Shown in pieces: positions 22,213 to 33,758 of a stretch of 64,000 nucleotides of DNA. Within the stretch, counting starts at the first letter, position 1; the number at the start of each line of letters is the position of its first letter. Origin of the DNA: Xanthoparmelia taractica (lineage: Eukaryota > Ascomycota > Lecanoromycetes > Lecanorales > Parmeliaceae); the NCBI GenBank assembly GCA_033085395.1, contig JANQBS010000048.1:158959-222958 (forward strand), given 5' to 3'. Made by a program: the position numbers and the translations under genes. A model generated the notes under the pieces. That model saw nothing but the letters and a program-made list of their open reading frames with translations, made no database searches and was not told the origin of the DNA.

Positions 22213-24084
22213 TTCGCGGCGCCAACGTATGAATATGAGCGCTGTGGCCATTATTTAGTAGGGTTGTCCGTATACTACTGCCTCTTATTTTTTTTGCACT
22301 CGTGCCTTTAGAATATCTATGGCCATCCAGTGGATATTGCCGAGCTCCTCGGCTTAATATCTCGATAATCTACACTCCCAATCAGTCCCAACGACCCCGT
22401 TTAGATTGCTCTGCGGACCACCTTCTCTCACTTGTTCAAGCACGTGCGTTTCAGAAGGTACAGCACTGATATAGTCGAGGATGATTGACAGTACGCGAGT
22501 TTGGGCGGTTGCCCGCATTTTTCTCAGAAACAGTCTCCCACACCCTTCAAGAACCCATTCGGCGTAGTCATCTAAGACGGAGAGTAGCCCAGGCATCTGA
22601 TCCTCGGCCCCGCGCCCAAGCGTGCTAAAAGAGCAACATATATCTCGTACAAGCTGCTCAGGGCCACGACTGAAATCCACTTTTCCGTGCATGGACACAG
22701 CGGTTGTTCAAGATAGGCAGGCTGTGCATTCCCTTGATAAACGCTATCCAGGCTGACCTGCCTTTTGGTTTGTTTTGTAGTGTCTTCTTCTTCTTCGTCC
22801 AATCTCACCGATCTTTTGGGGCTTAGCTAGCGCTCGAGTCGGACATGCTCGCTGAGTACATTGTAGTCAGAGAAACATCACCGTAGGAGCGGGATCCCGT
22901 AACAGTAGTCATACTCCAAGTTGTACGCACGATGTTGGTCTTATCCGCTGCACGGTTCGCTTCAATGCCAATCTTTCCATGAGTCTCCGTGGGAACTCGG
23001 ATTCCGAAGCATAGCAAACAAGTACGTACGTACGCCCACCAGAAAGCCAAGAACAGGGAGACGCTGTTGGTACCGATCCTGGTGACCAGTGATAGCGCGG
23101 CGTATACAGCGTCGTAGTTGGGCTTGGCGTGTGTATTCCTTCCTTCGACTGTTTTTGTACGTAAAGTAAGGAGTGCCAAGGATTCAAGATGGCGACAAAG
23201 CAGGTTTCTCCAGTGCACGATGGATGGATTGGATAGATTCAGTCTTCTTGCGCACGCCAAGTCGATCCATCGTGAGTGAGTAAGCACGCAGTTTTGACTG
23301 CAATATGACTGCAGTATAGTGGACTTATCCGACCGTATGTAAATATATCTCGTGATCGGTTTCATCTCATCTCGTGATCGTGATGATGCCACCATCCGGC
23401 GCCACTTTCTAGACAAAAGGATCTAATTAAGTCAAAGGAAACATGGCGATGAAACATTCCCACAAGGTTCCCACAAAAATCTTCCGTCCGCGCTTAAGAG
23501 TGCGCGGCATCTGAGCCTTGAACATGCACCTGGCTTGCTCAGAAATAGGGAAAGCCTGCAGACTCTAGGATCGGAAGTAAATTAGAGGGTATGTATGACG
23601 GGAGCGTTGGTCGGAAAGGCTTTGCTGTATGATTTGAAGATGCTGACGGGAGTGAGGAGTTCCTGGCATGTAACAATCGACTCTAAAGAGAGTATAAGGT
23701 AGGTAGGTAGGTATTCCTTGAGTTACCTAATGAGGTCAAAGGGATTCCTTGGCACCTTGCAGGCTTTTTTTCCGACCCGCGAGACGTCGTCTAAGCCTCC
23801 CCCATCAATTTAAGCGCACTGTACTGTTGTACGCTTTCTTCCGCGTAGGCCAGTTACATTCATATTCGTTCCGTTCCTATAGAGTTTAGCGACATGATAA
23901 GCTGCAGGTATAAAACGGCACCGAATGGCAGCGGGTTTACTTTCTCCATCTGCGAACAGGAAAACCGTGGGTCAATCTTGATGAGATATCAACGAGGCAG
24001 ACATACGACGAACCAATTACATCAAGGGTCCGGCTTCGAGCTGCCCAGTTAACTGTATTCAGTCACCATCCGTTATTTTCTAAA
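22213..24084. other. Long region without a supported gene
   Basis: Two minus-strand open frames (22354-22692, beginning MHGKVDFSRGPEQLVRDICC, and 22823-23416) are somewhat protein-like, but I recognise no family and could not connect them by splice sites. They may be exons of one unknown gene, or remnants. A GTAG tetranucleotide run occurs at 23697-23712. Sequence just before 24085 is the promoter of the next gene. Confidence 0.4.
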
Positions 24085-25601
24085 ATGTTCTCCTTGCTTT
24101 TCATAACATTTGCAGCTTCGGCTTGCCTTCAGTTCGCTGCGTCTTCACCGATACAAACAGATTCTGCAATTGCCAACCTCGACACCAGAAACACGTACAA
24201 CTGCACTGATTTGGGAGCCGAGCCGAGCACCCTGTGTTTGGACGAGCTGAACATTTCCGACTACCTCGACAACTGGAACCGGACCACGCCTGCTTGCGAA
24301 GCGAGCCGTGGTGATGGGAGTGATTGCTGCAACCCCCAAGAGCCCTGGACAAACTGCTTCCTACGCTTGGCGTATGGTAGGGCGGGGTTCGACTGTACAA
24401 AATTCGATCCCCAATCATGTACTCTGCAAGCGTTGCGTCCCGATCTGGATCCGAGCATTGCGCCAAAGGTTGGATATGTCGTTCGAAATATCGTGACCGT
24501 TCACAGTCTTTTCGTCTCGTATTCCCTAGGTGAGCCGTGACCAGCTATTCGTTGCACCTGATGCTGGCGCAGCGTTAACCTTTTGTTTTCAAGCATTGCA
24601 AGAGCAAAGCATTAGTGGAGGCGACTCGGTATCGGCGAATCTCCATGAAATCCTAAAGGGAAGTACTGAAGTTGGTGCGACGCTCAACAATGGCAACGTA
24701 GAAAAGGCGTTGTTGGTCGGCCTACCATTCTGGGGGGTGAATATGCCATCATTGCGCCGCAAATAAAGAACTCGCTGACTTTGCTCGGTAGATGCCGTCA
24801 GTTCTTTCAGGCGGATCCCAGCAGATCAATCCGCCTGTCAATCCCGCCGCGGCACAGGCATTTGTACAGAGCCTTCAAAACACACAAGCAGTCGGTTTCA
24901 AGCTATTCCGTGTACCGTACGACGTCCAAGATTACATGACTACGACGAACGATCTCGCCTCTGATCCTGGTAAAGCGGGAAGCCTGCTGCAGTTAGCTTT
25001 CAGCCTCATCATGACTCATGTGCCAACGTTCAGTATGTGGGCCGCCCACGGGCTCTACTCCGGTGCTACCACCGCTCTGAGTGTCCCGCCGGCAGCTGTG
25101 GGCATGACATCCGCATTCACCACCTACCTGGTCGGCGAAGCTCTGTCGCAGTCCCACTTCTCCGCAACACCCGCTTCAACGACCGTTACCAAAGAGGCAT
25201 TCCAGAATGGCCGCACATGCACAACCCTCGGCGACGTCTGCAAGGATAGCAGCGGCAAAACATACTACTGGAGCCAAGCGTTCCAGACGCAGTATCAAAT
25301 TAATGAGCCCAGCAACTGGGCCTCGCACTCCACGATACCGCAGCTCGGGATCGAGGCCAATGCATACGGTCTGTTGGAGTACATTGAAACAACGAATGCG
25401 TACATGCCAGTGCTTTTTGACGGCGCTTACAATTGTACGCTGGAGGGCAAGGCGGGAGGATCGTCGGTCGATATCAACTCCGACGGCTCGTTAGATGTGG
25501 CTTGCCTTTCATCTTTACCTATATACTTAGCAAAGGGCTCTCATTGCCCTAATGGCGCGGTATATGTGGATGGAAAGTGCCCGTTTGGCTTCCATGGATA
25601 G
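24085..25601 (+). CDS. Secreted fungal protein of unknown function (DUF7872-like)
   Basis: Three exons: 24085-24529, 24594-24736 and 24792-25601. Total 1398 nt, 465 residues, with splice phases verified. Signal peptide MFSLLFITFAASACLQFAAS, then an N-terminal domain with several cysteines and N-glycosylation sites (NCTD, NISD, NRTT). A central Gly/Ala-rich amphipathic region follows (LIMTHVPTFSMWAAHGLYSG). The C-terminal cysteine-containing part has CTTLGDVCKDSSGK and ends CPNGAVYVDGKCPFGFHG. The arrangement resembles a large secreted family of plant-associated ascomycetes that I remember as DUF7872; that assignment is from memory and tentative. Its role is unknown. Confidence 0.7.
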
Positions 25602-26063
25602 CGTTCGCAGTTTCCAGTGTCCTGGATAAGATAACTTGTAACAGTGGTGTTCCGCGGGCCAGCAGTCAGATTTCTTCATTAGATGTGCGCTCCATTTGCG
25701 CTATTGGTTTTAAGCTCAAGACTTTGTGATTTCATCTTCCACCACATCATGGACCTTGCAGTATAGGCACTAAACAGGTCTTGTCAATCGTGCATAAGGA
25801 GCCACAGCGACCAGCGGTCAACATTACCGTATGCGCCTGTCACACCTACCAATAATCAGTCATAGGTAATGGGGTCAACCCCCAAGCTATCACAATTCTC
25901 TACTTCTCCTTCGTTATACCCGATTGGATCTTCTCGAGCTTCTCCTGAATCTCGTCCCGCACCTTTTTCCCTACGTCTTTACTCCATCAGGACTCGTCAC
26001 GAATGCGCTCTGCGCCTTGCTGTTATCCGCGAATCAGTGAATGAACACTCCACCTCGTGCAAT
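25602..26063. other. Intergenic, nothing recognised
   Basis: About 460 bp between convergent genes. A 66-codon open frame at 25869-26069 has no motif. Confidence 0.5.
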
Positions 26064-27033
26064 TCATGATGCCAGCATCGCTTGATTTTTCAACCTGCTT
26101 ATGCTGATGAAGACACCGTGACTTTCCTTGCCCGTCATAACGGCATGCACCAGCGCTCTGCTACCCTCTTCGGCAGTCCAAGCTACCGCCGCCCGCATCA
26201 CCTCCATGACGACTTTCGTGCTTCCTACGGCACTGTGGGTGAGGTCTGTGCAGCAGAGCCCTGGGTCGACTGTGTTCAGGATGACAAAAGGGGATTTGAT
26301 GGCAGTTCCAGTGGCGATGGCGCGGACGGCGTAGAGTTGGAGCAGTTTGCTGACATGGTAGTTGCATTGATACGGGAACCAGTATAGCTTGCACACTTGG
26401 CAGGGTCATTTGAGGTTTCAGAAATATTTGGTCTCAAGATCGAGTGTGACCGTACGGGACTTTCATGTCGGCTGTCTTTCTGTCGTTGAGCGTGGCGAGT
26501 GATTTGGGTGTTTTGCGCTCTGGAAAGCTAGTCCAGCCATGGATACCGGAACCGACGATTGTAATGGCGGGCTCAATGTTTTACTTTTCAGCGGAAGAGC
26601 GGAGGATTAAAAACAGAAGCAGTGCAATGCTGATGACGTTGACGGTTAACGTATTCTCATTGTATTCGGAGATCTCGAATTGTTCAGTAGCCACGCCAGT
26701 ATTCAGAACGGCAATATCTACGCGTTCAAGCTCGGCGACTCTGGCTGCGAAAGCTTTGACCGAGGCATAGCTAGAGTAGTCGAGCTTGTAGACTTCAACG
26801 ACACCGGTGCGTTTGGTTTGAGCCTCGATCTCTGCTTTGGCAGCTTCAGGTTTCTTGATGGAGCGCACAGCGAGAATGACTTTGCTCGCGTTGAGACGGA
26901 TGAAGAGTTTGGATGCTTCTCTTCCAAGGCCAACGTTTGCACCGGTTACGATGATGGTCTTGCCTGAAAAGTCTGCGGTTGGCACTGGTGGCTTGAATGC
27001 CACTTGGGTGTGGAAGTCACTAAAGATGCCCAT
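26064..27033 (-). pseudogene. Short-chain dehydrogenase/reductase, probably inactivated
   Basis: Retinol-dehydrogenase-like SDR. The first part (27033-26584) encodes the NAD(P) site TGANVGLGREASKLF, then ILAVRS and VAVLNTG-type strands. At 26581-26583 an in-frame TAA interrupts the frame. The sequence then continues in the same frame with NIEPAITIVGSGIHGWTSF, a conserved SDR strand. A CAA-to-TAA change would explain it. Farther on, the catalytic YHVSKLLQLYAVRAIA and NTVDPGLCCTDL are present, ending at 26064. The junction near 26400-26470 needs an intron, but I find no clean acceptor that restores the usual residues just before the catalytic Tyr. Treating the TAA stretch as intron would delete the conserved strand. 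I therefore call it a pseudogene, with the caveat that an unusual intron is possible. Confidence 0.65.
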
Positions 27034-28125
27034 GATGCAAAATGCCCATGAGAGGGGTGTGATGGTACCATCAGTATCTACCTATTTCCATAGTTGTCCG
27101 TCTGATCCATGGGTATGCACCATCCACCGGGGTGACGTAACAATGCTGATGCCACCGGGGATGACGGTGTGGATTATGAGAGACGGTGGAAGTGGGTATG
27201 GGTGAGATGGAATGGTATGGAGATAACAACGGAAATAAGACGTGGGCGAATTGATGAGGAATCTTTAGTAGGCAACCATCATTCAAGGATCTTGGCTCTG
27301 CTCATGAAATCTCCTTTCCTTATGTACATAGGTAGTAATCTGTGTAGCCAATCTTTAGCTATATCTGTCATCCATGAAGCCTATACCTGGCCCTTGGATG
27401 GGCGTGGCATTTCACGCCTGACTACATTGTGATAATGAGACAGGGTGCGGGAGAGCACAATCAGACTATGAGGCATTACAGGGTCAAGCAGAATCTCCTG
27501 ATCCAATGATTGACATACCGCTGACATCCGGAATCCTTCAATGTCTAGGATGTCAATGTATAGGACGACTCCGTTCCTCATTTGACAGGCACGGCAACGA
27601 GGCTTACTCATCCTTTGCACACGGAGATACTTCATATAAGGAAAATCCGGAAATCGGGTCCCGGGATCCGGATTGATATACTTGAATGTTCCGATTCGTT
27701 ATTAGCTGTTCGCTTGAAAGAACGCGTGGAAAGGCTGAAATCCTACCTGTCTGATTGGTTACACATCTGCTGATACAGAGTCCTCCACTGTAAGCCTCCT
27801 GCAGGATGGTAGCGTGCCATGCTTTTTCCCCGCAGAATTGTCATTGATCGTTCTCCCATGCCTGAAAATTTGCTGACGGTCATGGGTATTCTCACCCTGG
27901 GCCTATGATGAGGAATCATCATTCCTTGTGAGCGCTTTTCTACAATTCCTTACAGCGCGTACTTGCAAGCGGCCCAAGAGAAGAATCAGGAGCAGCAAGA
28001 GTCTAGTATAAGAGAAGGAATGAAAGGGTATATAAGATGATTTCTCCTCAGGTCTCCTTTAGCTTGCCCCGATTACAACACCCAACTGAAACAATCGATC
28101 AAGTCTCACTTGCAGTATATTCAAT
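27034..28125. other. Intergenic, nothing recognised
   Basis: About 1.1 kb divergent region between the SDR remnant and the propeller gene. Open frames of 60-90 codons here show no motif. GGGTATATAAGATG at about 28027 is a good TATA element for the gene at 28126. Confidence 0.5.
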
Positions 28126-29435
28126 ATGCGTCCTTCAAACTTGCTGTGCCTCGTTGCCATCAACATTGGCCTGACCCTGTCCCATCCTTTTTATCACAAT
28201 GGAACAGGCAAGACCGCATACTTTCAAGATGATGACCAGGCCGGAAGCAACATCATAGCCCTCCGTATCTCAGACACTGATGGAACACTTTCAAACCCTG
28301 TCAGCACTGCCACGGGTGGCAAGGGTTTTAAAGGTTTTGCCGTTTCACAAGATTCAGTTGTAGTCTCGGGAAAGGTATGAATATCTTCCCATTCTAATCT
28401 ACTTTCTCTTCTGCTGAAACACTATTTCACAGTATCTCTTCACCGTAAATCCAGGTGATGACACACTTTCCCTGTTTGTCATTGACCCTGCCAATCCCGA
28501 GCATCCTTCCCTCGTCGGAAAACCAGCACCAACTCTAGGCGAGACACCCGTAACCGTTGCCTATTCACCACGTTTAAAGACAGGTCAGTCATGTCACTGC
28601 TTCCGCACTCCACATCATTCCTGATTGGCATTCAGCGTGCGTTCTCAATACCGGTGCAGTCGCGGGCGTCACCTGCTTCTCCGTCGACCAACATAAAGGC
28701 CTCACAGCTCTCGGCGGCCTGCGCCCAATCCCCCAGACAGAGAACGAAGATCCATTACCCGCGCTCCCCCCTCCTTTGGTAATCGGTGCAGATATCGTCT
28801 TCAACCCCTCCTCCACCGCCGTCTTCGTGACCATCCGCAGCAACGGCGCCAACCCCGGTCTTCTCTACGCATACCCCGTCACCAACAATCAAGTCAGCAC
28901 CGACCACGTCCTCTCTTCCTTGCCCACCCTACCCTCACTCTTCAGTCTCAACTTCCTCGACCACAGCGACTCCCATCTCCTTATCACATCACCACATTTC
29001 AACTTACCCGGCGCCGCCTTCCTCCAGGTCTCTTATCCTTCCCTCCAAACCACCCTTGCAAAAAATATCACTATCCCCGGCCAGCAAAACGCATCTTGTT
29101 GGGTCGCCTACGCCCCGCAGTACGACTCCGCCTACATCTTCGACGCCTTGAAATCGGACATTACCGTCATCAATCCCGAGACCGGCGACATCAAAGGGCA
29201 GGTCCACTTCACGGCGCCGGCGGCTGCTCCTGGCGTCAGCAGTGGTGCACAGGACAGTCAAGTCAAGGGCGACTATGTGTACGTCTTGGGCGATAGTGCG
29301 ACGCCGAAGGTTTACGTGTTCAAAATCGGCGGACCGCAGCTGTTGGAGGAGGTGCAGGTATTTGACAACTTTGCGGGTTTAAAGCCAATACCGAATTGGC
29401 ACGGGATGGCGATTTGGCCGGCTAGTTATTACTGA
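28126..29435 (+). CDS. Secreted beta-propeller (lactonase/carboxymuconate cyclase-like)
   Basis: Three exons: 28126-28374, 28433-28583 and 28636-29435. Total 1200 nt, 399 residues. Signal peptide MRPSNLLCLVAINIGLTLS. The repeating strand pattern YLFTVNPGDDTLSLFVID, NTGAVAGVTCFSVDQHKGL, VFVTIRSNGANPGLLYAYPV and YIFDALKSDITVINPETGD is that of seven-bladed propellers related to 6-phosphogluconolactonase and 3-carboxymuconate cyclase. Fungal secreted members of this group have no proven substrate. Splice joints restore the usual ACVLNTG string. The GGTATATAA promoter element lies ~100 bp upstream. Confidence 0.8.
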
Positions 29436-30039
29436 TTGCAGCTCGCTGGGCTCGCGTCAGAGTCTTTAGGGGCTTGGGCCCAAGGGAGGATCAGTAGCGC
29501 TTGGAAACCTAGACTGTAGAAAAATTGTAGCATCATATACTTGGCTCTCATAAAAGACTTTTGAACCCCGAACTCATATGATACAAGGGACATCGATAGT
29601 TCCAGCTCACCTTTCCAGCCCACCCTTTCCAGTCACCGAGAACATGATACTAAGAGCATCTCTCCCCCCGCACTTGCAGCTACCACTCCCGTCTCAGCTT
29701 CCCCGTCCCATCTCTTTCGGTGAACCTTCATCTTCTCTCCTATGCGGATATGCAAATCCATCACCACGCCACACGCATAGGGTTCCCCGATGCCGTAGTC
29801 CGTCCTAAATCAACTTCGTCACTCGGTGCACTGTGGTTCCGGGGCTGTATGCAGACTTGCATCTCCCAGCACCGATCCCGGCTTCGTTCAAAACCGTTTG
29901 GACCAACCATAGAACCAGAGCAGTTGCTTGCTTTTTTGCTCTAGACAGAGCCCTGCTTTGCCAGGAACAATACGTGATGACGGGTTTGGTATTATACTTG
30001 GCAGCCAAAGAGAGGAGGATTGGTACTAGAAGTGCTACG
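29436..30039. other. Intergenic, nothing recognised
   Basis: About 600 bp. Short open frames only, no motifs. Confidence 0.45.
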
Positions 30040-30619
30040 TCAAGCTCTACTCGTCTCCGTACCCCGGCTAAGAAATGCTGCTATTACAAAGCGGCAAGAG
30101 AGTCTTCTATAGGCTCCTTGACACAACGTTTGCGGGCACAAACACTGCACTAAGGCCAAAACTGCTGTCATTGCGGCCATCTCCCAATAAGAGTTGAACA
30201 GGACGGTGAAATCAGTGCTGGCGTTATCTGACATGGACGCAACCAGGATGTAGACGAAGGCCATAATGTAAGTTAACGCCATTGCCGTCCTCGTAGGTTT
30301 GCTTTGGATGTCCGGTGGTACTGTGTCTGACTCTGCTGGAGGCGATATCATTGATGGCCATTCGAAAATGGTGGCATTGATGGTGGCGACTCGAACGGCC
30401 CTTGAGCAACTCGTGTGCTTGCTGCTCCCGTTTGAGCAGCGATGTTTCTGTAGGCAGAGTTCTAGGGGTTACGGACGACCTAGCTGATTCGCGATCTATT
30501 TTCCTTTGTCGGCTTTTTAGTTGTGATGGCTGTCGACGACTGATTGCATCTACCAGCTTCACCAAAGTTATGTCTTCGTCATATTCGAATGGTTGGTAGA
30601 CTCTTGGTGACCGTTCTCT
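30040..30619 (-). pseudogene. Fungal membrane-protein fragment with a one-base frameshift
   Basis: The upstream half reads VYQPFEYDEDITLVKLVDAI followed by a basic, Ser/Arg-rich stretch ending LLKREQQAHELLKG. The downstream half, in a different frame, reads AVRVATINATIFEWPSMISP, then a TM-like TAMALTYIMAFVYILVASMS, VLFNSYWEMAAMTAVLALVQ and a stop at 30040. Removing one G from the GGG at about 30397-30402 would join the two into one open frame (AAG GCC GTT CGA). No start codon is seen; an acceptor-like TTAG lies at 30620-30623. Family not identified. It could be a true frameshift or a homopolymer error in the assembly. Confidence 0.5.
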
Positions 30620-31326
30620 CTAATGTCCAAGTATGCCTACGAATCTTAGATCTGTTGTGTCAATGCTTTTCTCCGCAGAAAGTTGTGGTGCCGAGGGTAA
30701 GATGCCAGTCTTTGCTTGGGCAAGGCGAAATCTAAGTCAGATATCACTATAATGGTAGTATGTGATAAAGGAACGGTCGAGAGGGCCGTGTACAACGACA
30801 TCTTTACTACATAGCACAGGAAGATAGATAATTTAGAGGTATAGTACTGTTATACTTGTGGTGGGCGTTGCTATACTCGGTGTCAGCCTTCCAAGTCTTC
30901 GACGAAATTATTTAACAATACTCTAATCAAGAGATCACGCCTTTAATTGCATCTGACTGTATACCGAATTTCACCTTGCTGGCAAGTACCAAGGCCTATC
31001 TACAAAAAGAGAAGAGGAGTGCTAGACTTTGTAGGAGCGCTACCTGACATTGTCATGATTCGCTTACAAACAGTACTTTATGCGGTGGAAGGCCATTGGT
31101 ACATCAGCTTGCCGTCGTACAGTAGACCTTCTAGGGTGTTATTTCATCGGTAAATACGCTTCCATTGAAACGTTTCTCCCGATACGCGTGTGGCTAAGAC
31201 CTTCCGGCACTTGCGTCGTTGCGCGATGCGACCACAGTCGCGATCTGGTAGCTTTCGGGTTCCATAGCAGCCCGCCTTCTTTCATGGAACCTTCTTCGGT
31301 CAGATTTTAGTATTCGTCCAAGAAGA
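30620..31326. other. Intergenic, nothing recognised
   Basis: About 700 bp. Presumed upstream part of the 30.0-30.6 kb remnant and promoter of the 31327 gene. No motif found. Confidence 0.4.
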
Positions 31327-32500
31327 ATGGATAGATTCCGATTAGTGTTGTTAGGCATATCTTCGGTCTCAGCACTCGTCCTAAATCCTGACTTGTTGCT
31401 GATATCACCACCATCAACGACGCCTGGCAATGTCTCAATGAGTTCAGACGGTTCCCCGACCCTTGAAAACGTCAGATGTACTGAGGGTTTTTCCAGTGCA
31501 TACAAATGTGACGCATCTGTCAACATCGACGGTCAATCGCCAACTGGAATGGAGGTGTAACGCTTTCTTCGGACAACGTCCGTATGGAGCCAGCTGCGAA
31601 GAAGCAGCCCGCCACATGGCCTTCATCCCTCCAGGTTCTGATGACTCCCGAGTCTTTCTTTGGGGCAGGCGAGGATGGCCCGCTATGGACGTCCCGGTGC
31701 CTCAAGCGGCCGTAAGCTGTAAGCGTCTTGGGCCTGCACTAAGCGATAACGTCAATCTCTGACGGAAGGTTCCGCAGCCGACGGTCGTTGCCGGATTCAC
31801 GTGCACCTGAAAGGGTTACACCCTCAGAGTCCGGCTCGGGCGAGCCAGTCCCAGGTGCAAGCTGGCGCTTCTGCCGTAATAGACAACTGTGTACGAAACC
31901 AGGAGCGACCGTTAGGTGGGGCAGCAACGCACATCAGTGAGAGTTGTATCACATTGATAGAGAGCAGTATTCTGACAATAGTGAGGCGATGATGGATTCC
32001 TTGAGGTCTGGGTCACTGTCGGCGGTGATTTATTTGAGGGTACGTGTTACGGACGCATGCGATCGAACGCAGAAGCATCCTGCAAATGGGTTCTGGATCA
32101 CATGCCGGCAGATTCGAACATGGAGGTGGTATTTGGCTTTAGGGACGACCCTGAGGCAGAGGTGCATCTACCCTGGAGACTTGAGTCACGTGAGTGATAT
32201 ATCAGCTGAACGTATTTGTTGACGCTGATGACTTTGGCACTAGCGGACCACCAATGTGCTCTTACTATCAGAACGGCCGGTCTATCAGATTCTACTACCT
32301 GGGGGGATCTGTGGGAGTTTGCTGTAGACCTTGCGAGCATGTGCGCGAGACGTGGGATGCAAGGTCGTGAGATTAAACTGGGTAGGTTCGAGGACTTCAT
32401 GGTAACATCGAGATGGATACTGATGCTATTGTTAGGCGAAGGCGGTCATCTTGCTATGTTCTTGACTGATCCATCCAACGACAACATCGATCCGTTTTGA
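31327..32500 (+). CDS. Secreted cysteine protein with two tandem domains, unknown function
   Basis: A six-exon gene assembled by hand: 31327-31450, 31497-31718, 31778-31936, 31986-32189, 32244-32381 and 32436-32500. Total 912 nt, 303 residues, every phase consistent. Signal peptide MDRFRLVLLGISSVSA. Domain 1: RCNAFFGQRPYGASCEEA, VFLWGRRG, VPVPQAAVSSDGRCRIHV, ASAVIDNCV, GGAATHISDDGFLEVWV. Domain 2 repeats the same order: TCYGRMRSNAEASCKWVL, VVFGFRDD, ESPDHQCALTI, FAVDLASMCARRG, REIKLGEGGHLAMFL. The shared pattern is C-[FY]G-x-C-A, V-G-R, SDG-C-I, A--C, G-L-V. This layout recalls a small secreted family of plant-associated ascomycetes, usually one domain long. Introns 1 (GTTCCC donor) and 4 are the weakest joins. 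No single frame exceeds 99 codons, so simple ORF calling misses it. Confidence 0.72.
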
Positions 32501-33180
32501 GGTGAAGAGGAGATTTGGGAATTATCAGATATAGTAGAAAACATAAAATGGAAAGAAGTCGTGGGATTGTTAGGCCTATGTATGAGTAAACCGACTCCCA
32601 AGGTTTGCCTTGAGGGCCTTGACAGAGGCTCTATCACCATCTACTCCGCCTCAGCTAGAAAACTTATCACAAATTCTGCGGTGAGTGTTGCTGTATGTAG
32701 GTAGTCCAGAACCAACAGCATGCGTCTGAACGCGCGAAACTGCCATTCTAAGGCAACTTGATGACCATTTCACCGCTACGGCCACCAAGCTTCGAAATTA
32801 GCTGCTTACCCGATGGTATTTGTAGTATTGGAGACTGCACGTTGCGAAGTCATGACCTGCATTCAAAGATACCGGGAACGTATGTTTCGGTGGTAATGGT
32901 ATTTTAGAAGAGCCTCCTTCAGTGGCCCCGAGCGGTACGCAGGATCTCAGGGAGGTATCGTAACATGCATAAAGAGATTGACAAGGGGCTTATCTGGGTG
33001 TCGCTGAGGTGGGTGAGAGAATCACACCTACCCATCAGATTGCCATCTGCTCAAATATCTCTCATTAGAGCACCGCATTTCTTTGCCAAGGATCCTCTAT
33101 CGCAGTATTCGATCTCAGGTCCCTTCCTGGTGGAATCTCCACACTTCAAAAACACCGTTACTAGCCCCATCGCCCTAGAA
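32501..33180. other. Intergenic, nothing recognised
   Basis: About 680 bp between the ends of the two convergent secreted-protein genes. A 122-codon plus-strand frame at 32965-33333 is the antisense shadow of the 33181 gene's 3' part. Confidence 0.45.
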
Positions 33181-33758
33181 TTAAAACAACAAACCACTCC
33201 CCACCACCCCAGTAACACGTCTTTCCCTAACTTCAAAATCCAAATCCACAAACTCCCACTTCTCCACAAATTCCGCCAATCCTCTCAACGTAGTCCCCCA
33301 CATGCCCCACGTCATGTCACTGCCCGGATGTAGGATCAGATGCACACCATGGGAAAAGACTTGGAGTTCGTTTTGATCTATCGCTCTATCACGGCCGCTA
33401 TTGAGCTCACGGATTACGGTCGTAGTCGCTTGCAGCAGGCAAGAGAGGACATCGACGCGGGGAAGCTGGCGACCGTAGTGGGAGAGCCGAAGCGTCTGAA
33501 ATGAGCTTGGGATATGGTATTCGGCGGGATCGGCAGGGAGAAAGCTGTGGTGAGGGAGATTGAGCGTTTGTACAGCAAGCAGACAATGAAAGGTGCCTAC
33601 TTGAGTGAATTTGGGAGGGTGAGATTGAAAGCGCTAGTGATGTTGTCGCCTGCGCTGAGTTGAATTAGAGATGTTGAAGGTGTGGCAGATGCTGCAGAGA
33701 AAATGAAAGTACATGAAAAGTAAAGGAAAATGGACAATAGGAAATTCCGAAGTCCCAT
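33181..33758 (-). CDS. Small secreted protein, unknown function
   Basis: Two exons, 33758-33601 and 33544-33181, with a 56-bp intron. Total 522 nt, 173 residues. Signal peptide MGLRNFLLSIFLYFSCTFIF, followed by a short N-glycosylated stretch (NITSAFNLTLPNSLNFLPAD). The mature part has GRQLPRVDVLSCLLQATTTV, SHGVHLILHPGSDMTWGMWG, TTLRGLAEFVEKWEFVDLDF and a terminal VVGSGLLF. It looks like an intact member of a small family of secreted or surface proteins seen in plant-associated ascomycetes, but I cannot name it. Splicing removes the in-frame TAG that ends the first frame at 33597. The gene converges on the two-domain secreted gene at 31327-32500. Confidence 0.75.

Noticed and set aside
22823..23416. 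197-codon minus-strand open frame
   Set aside because: No ATG-anchored conserved start, no recognisable domain and no splice connection to neighbouring frames found. Left as unresolved intergenic.
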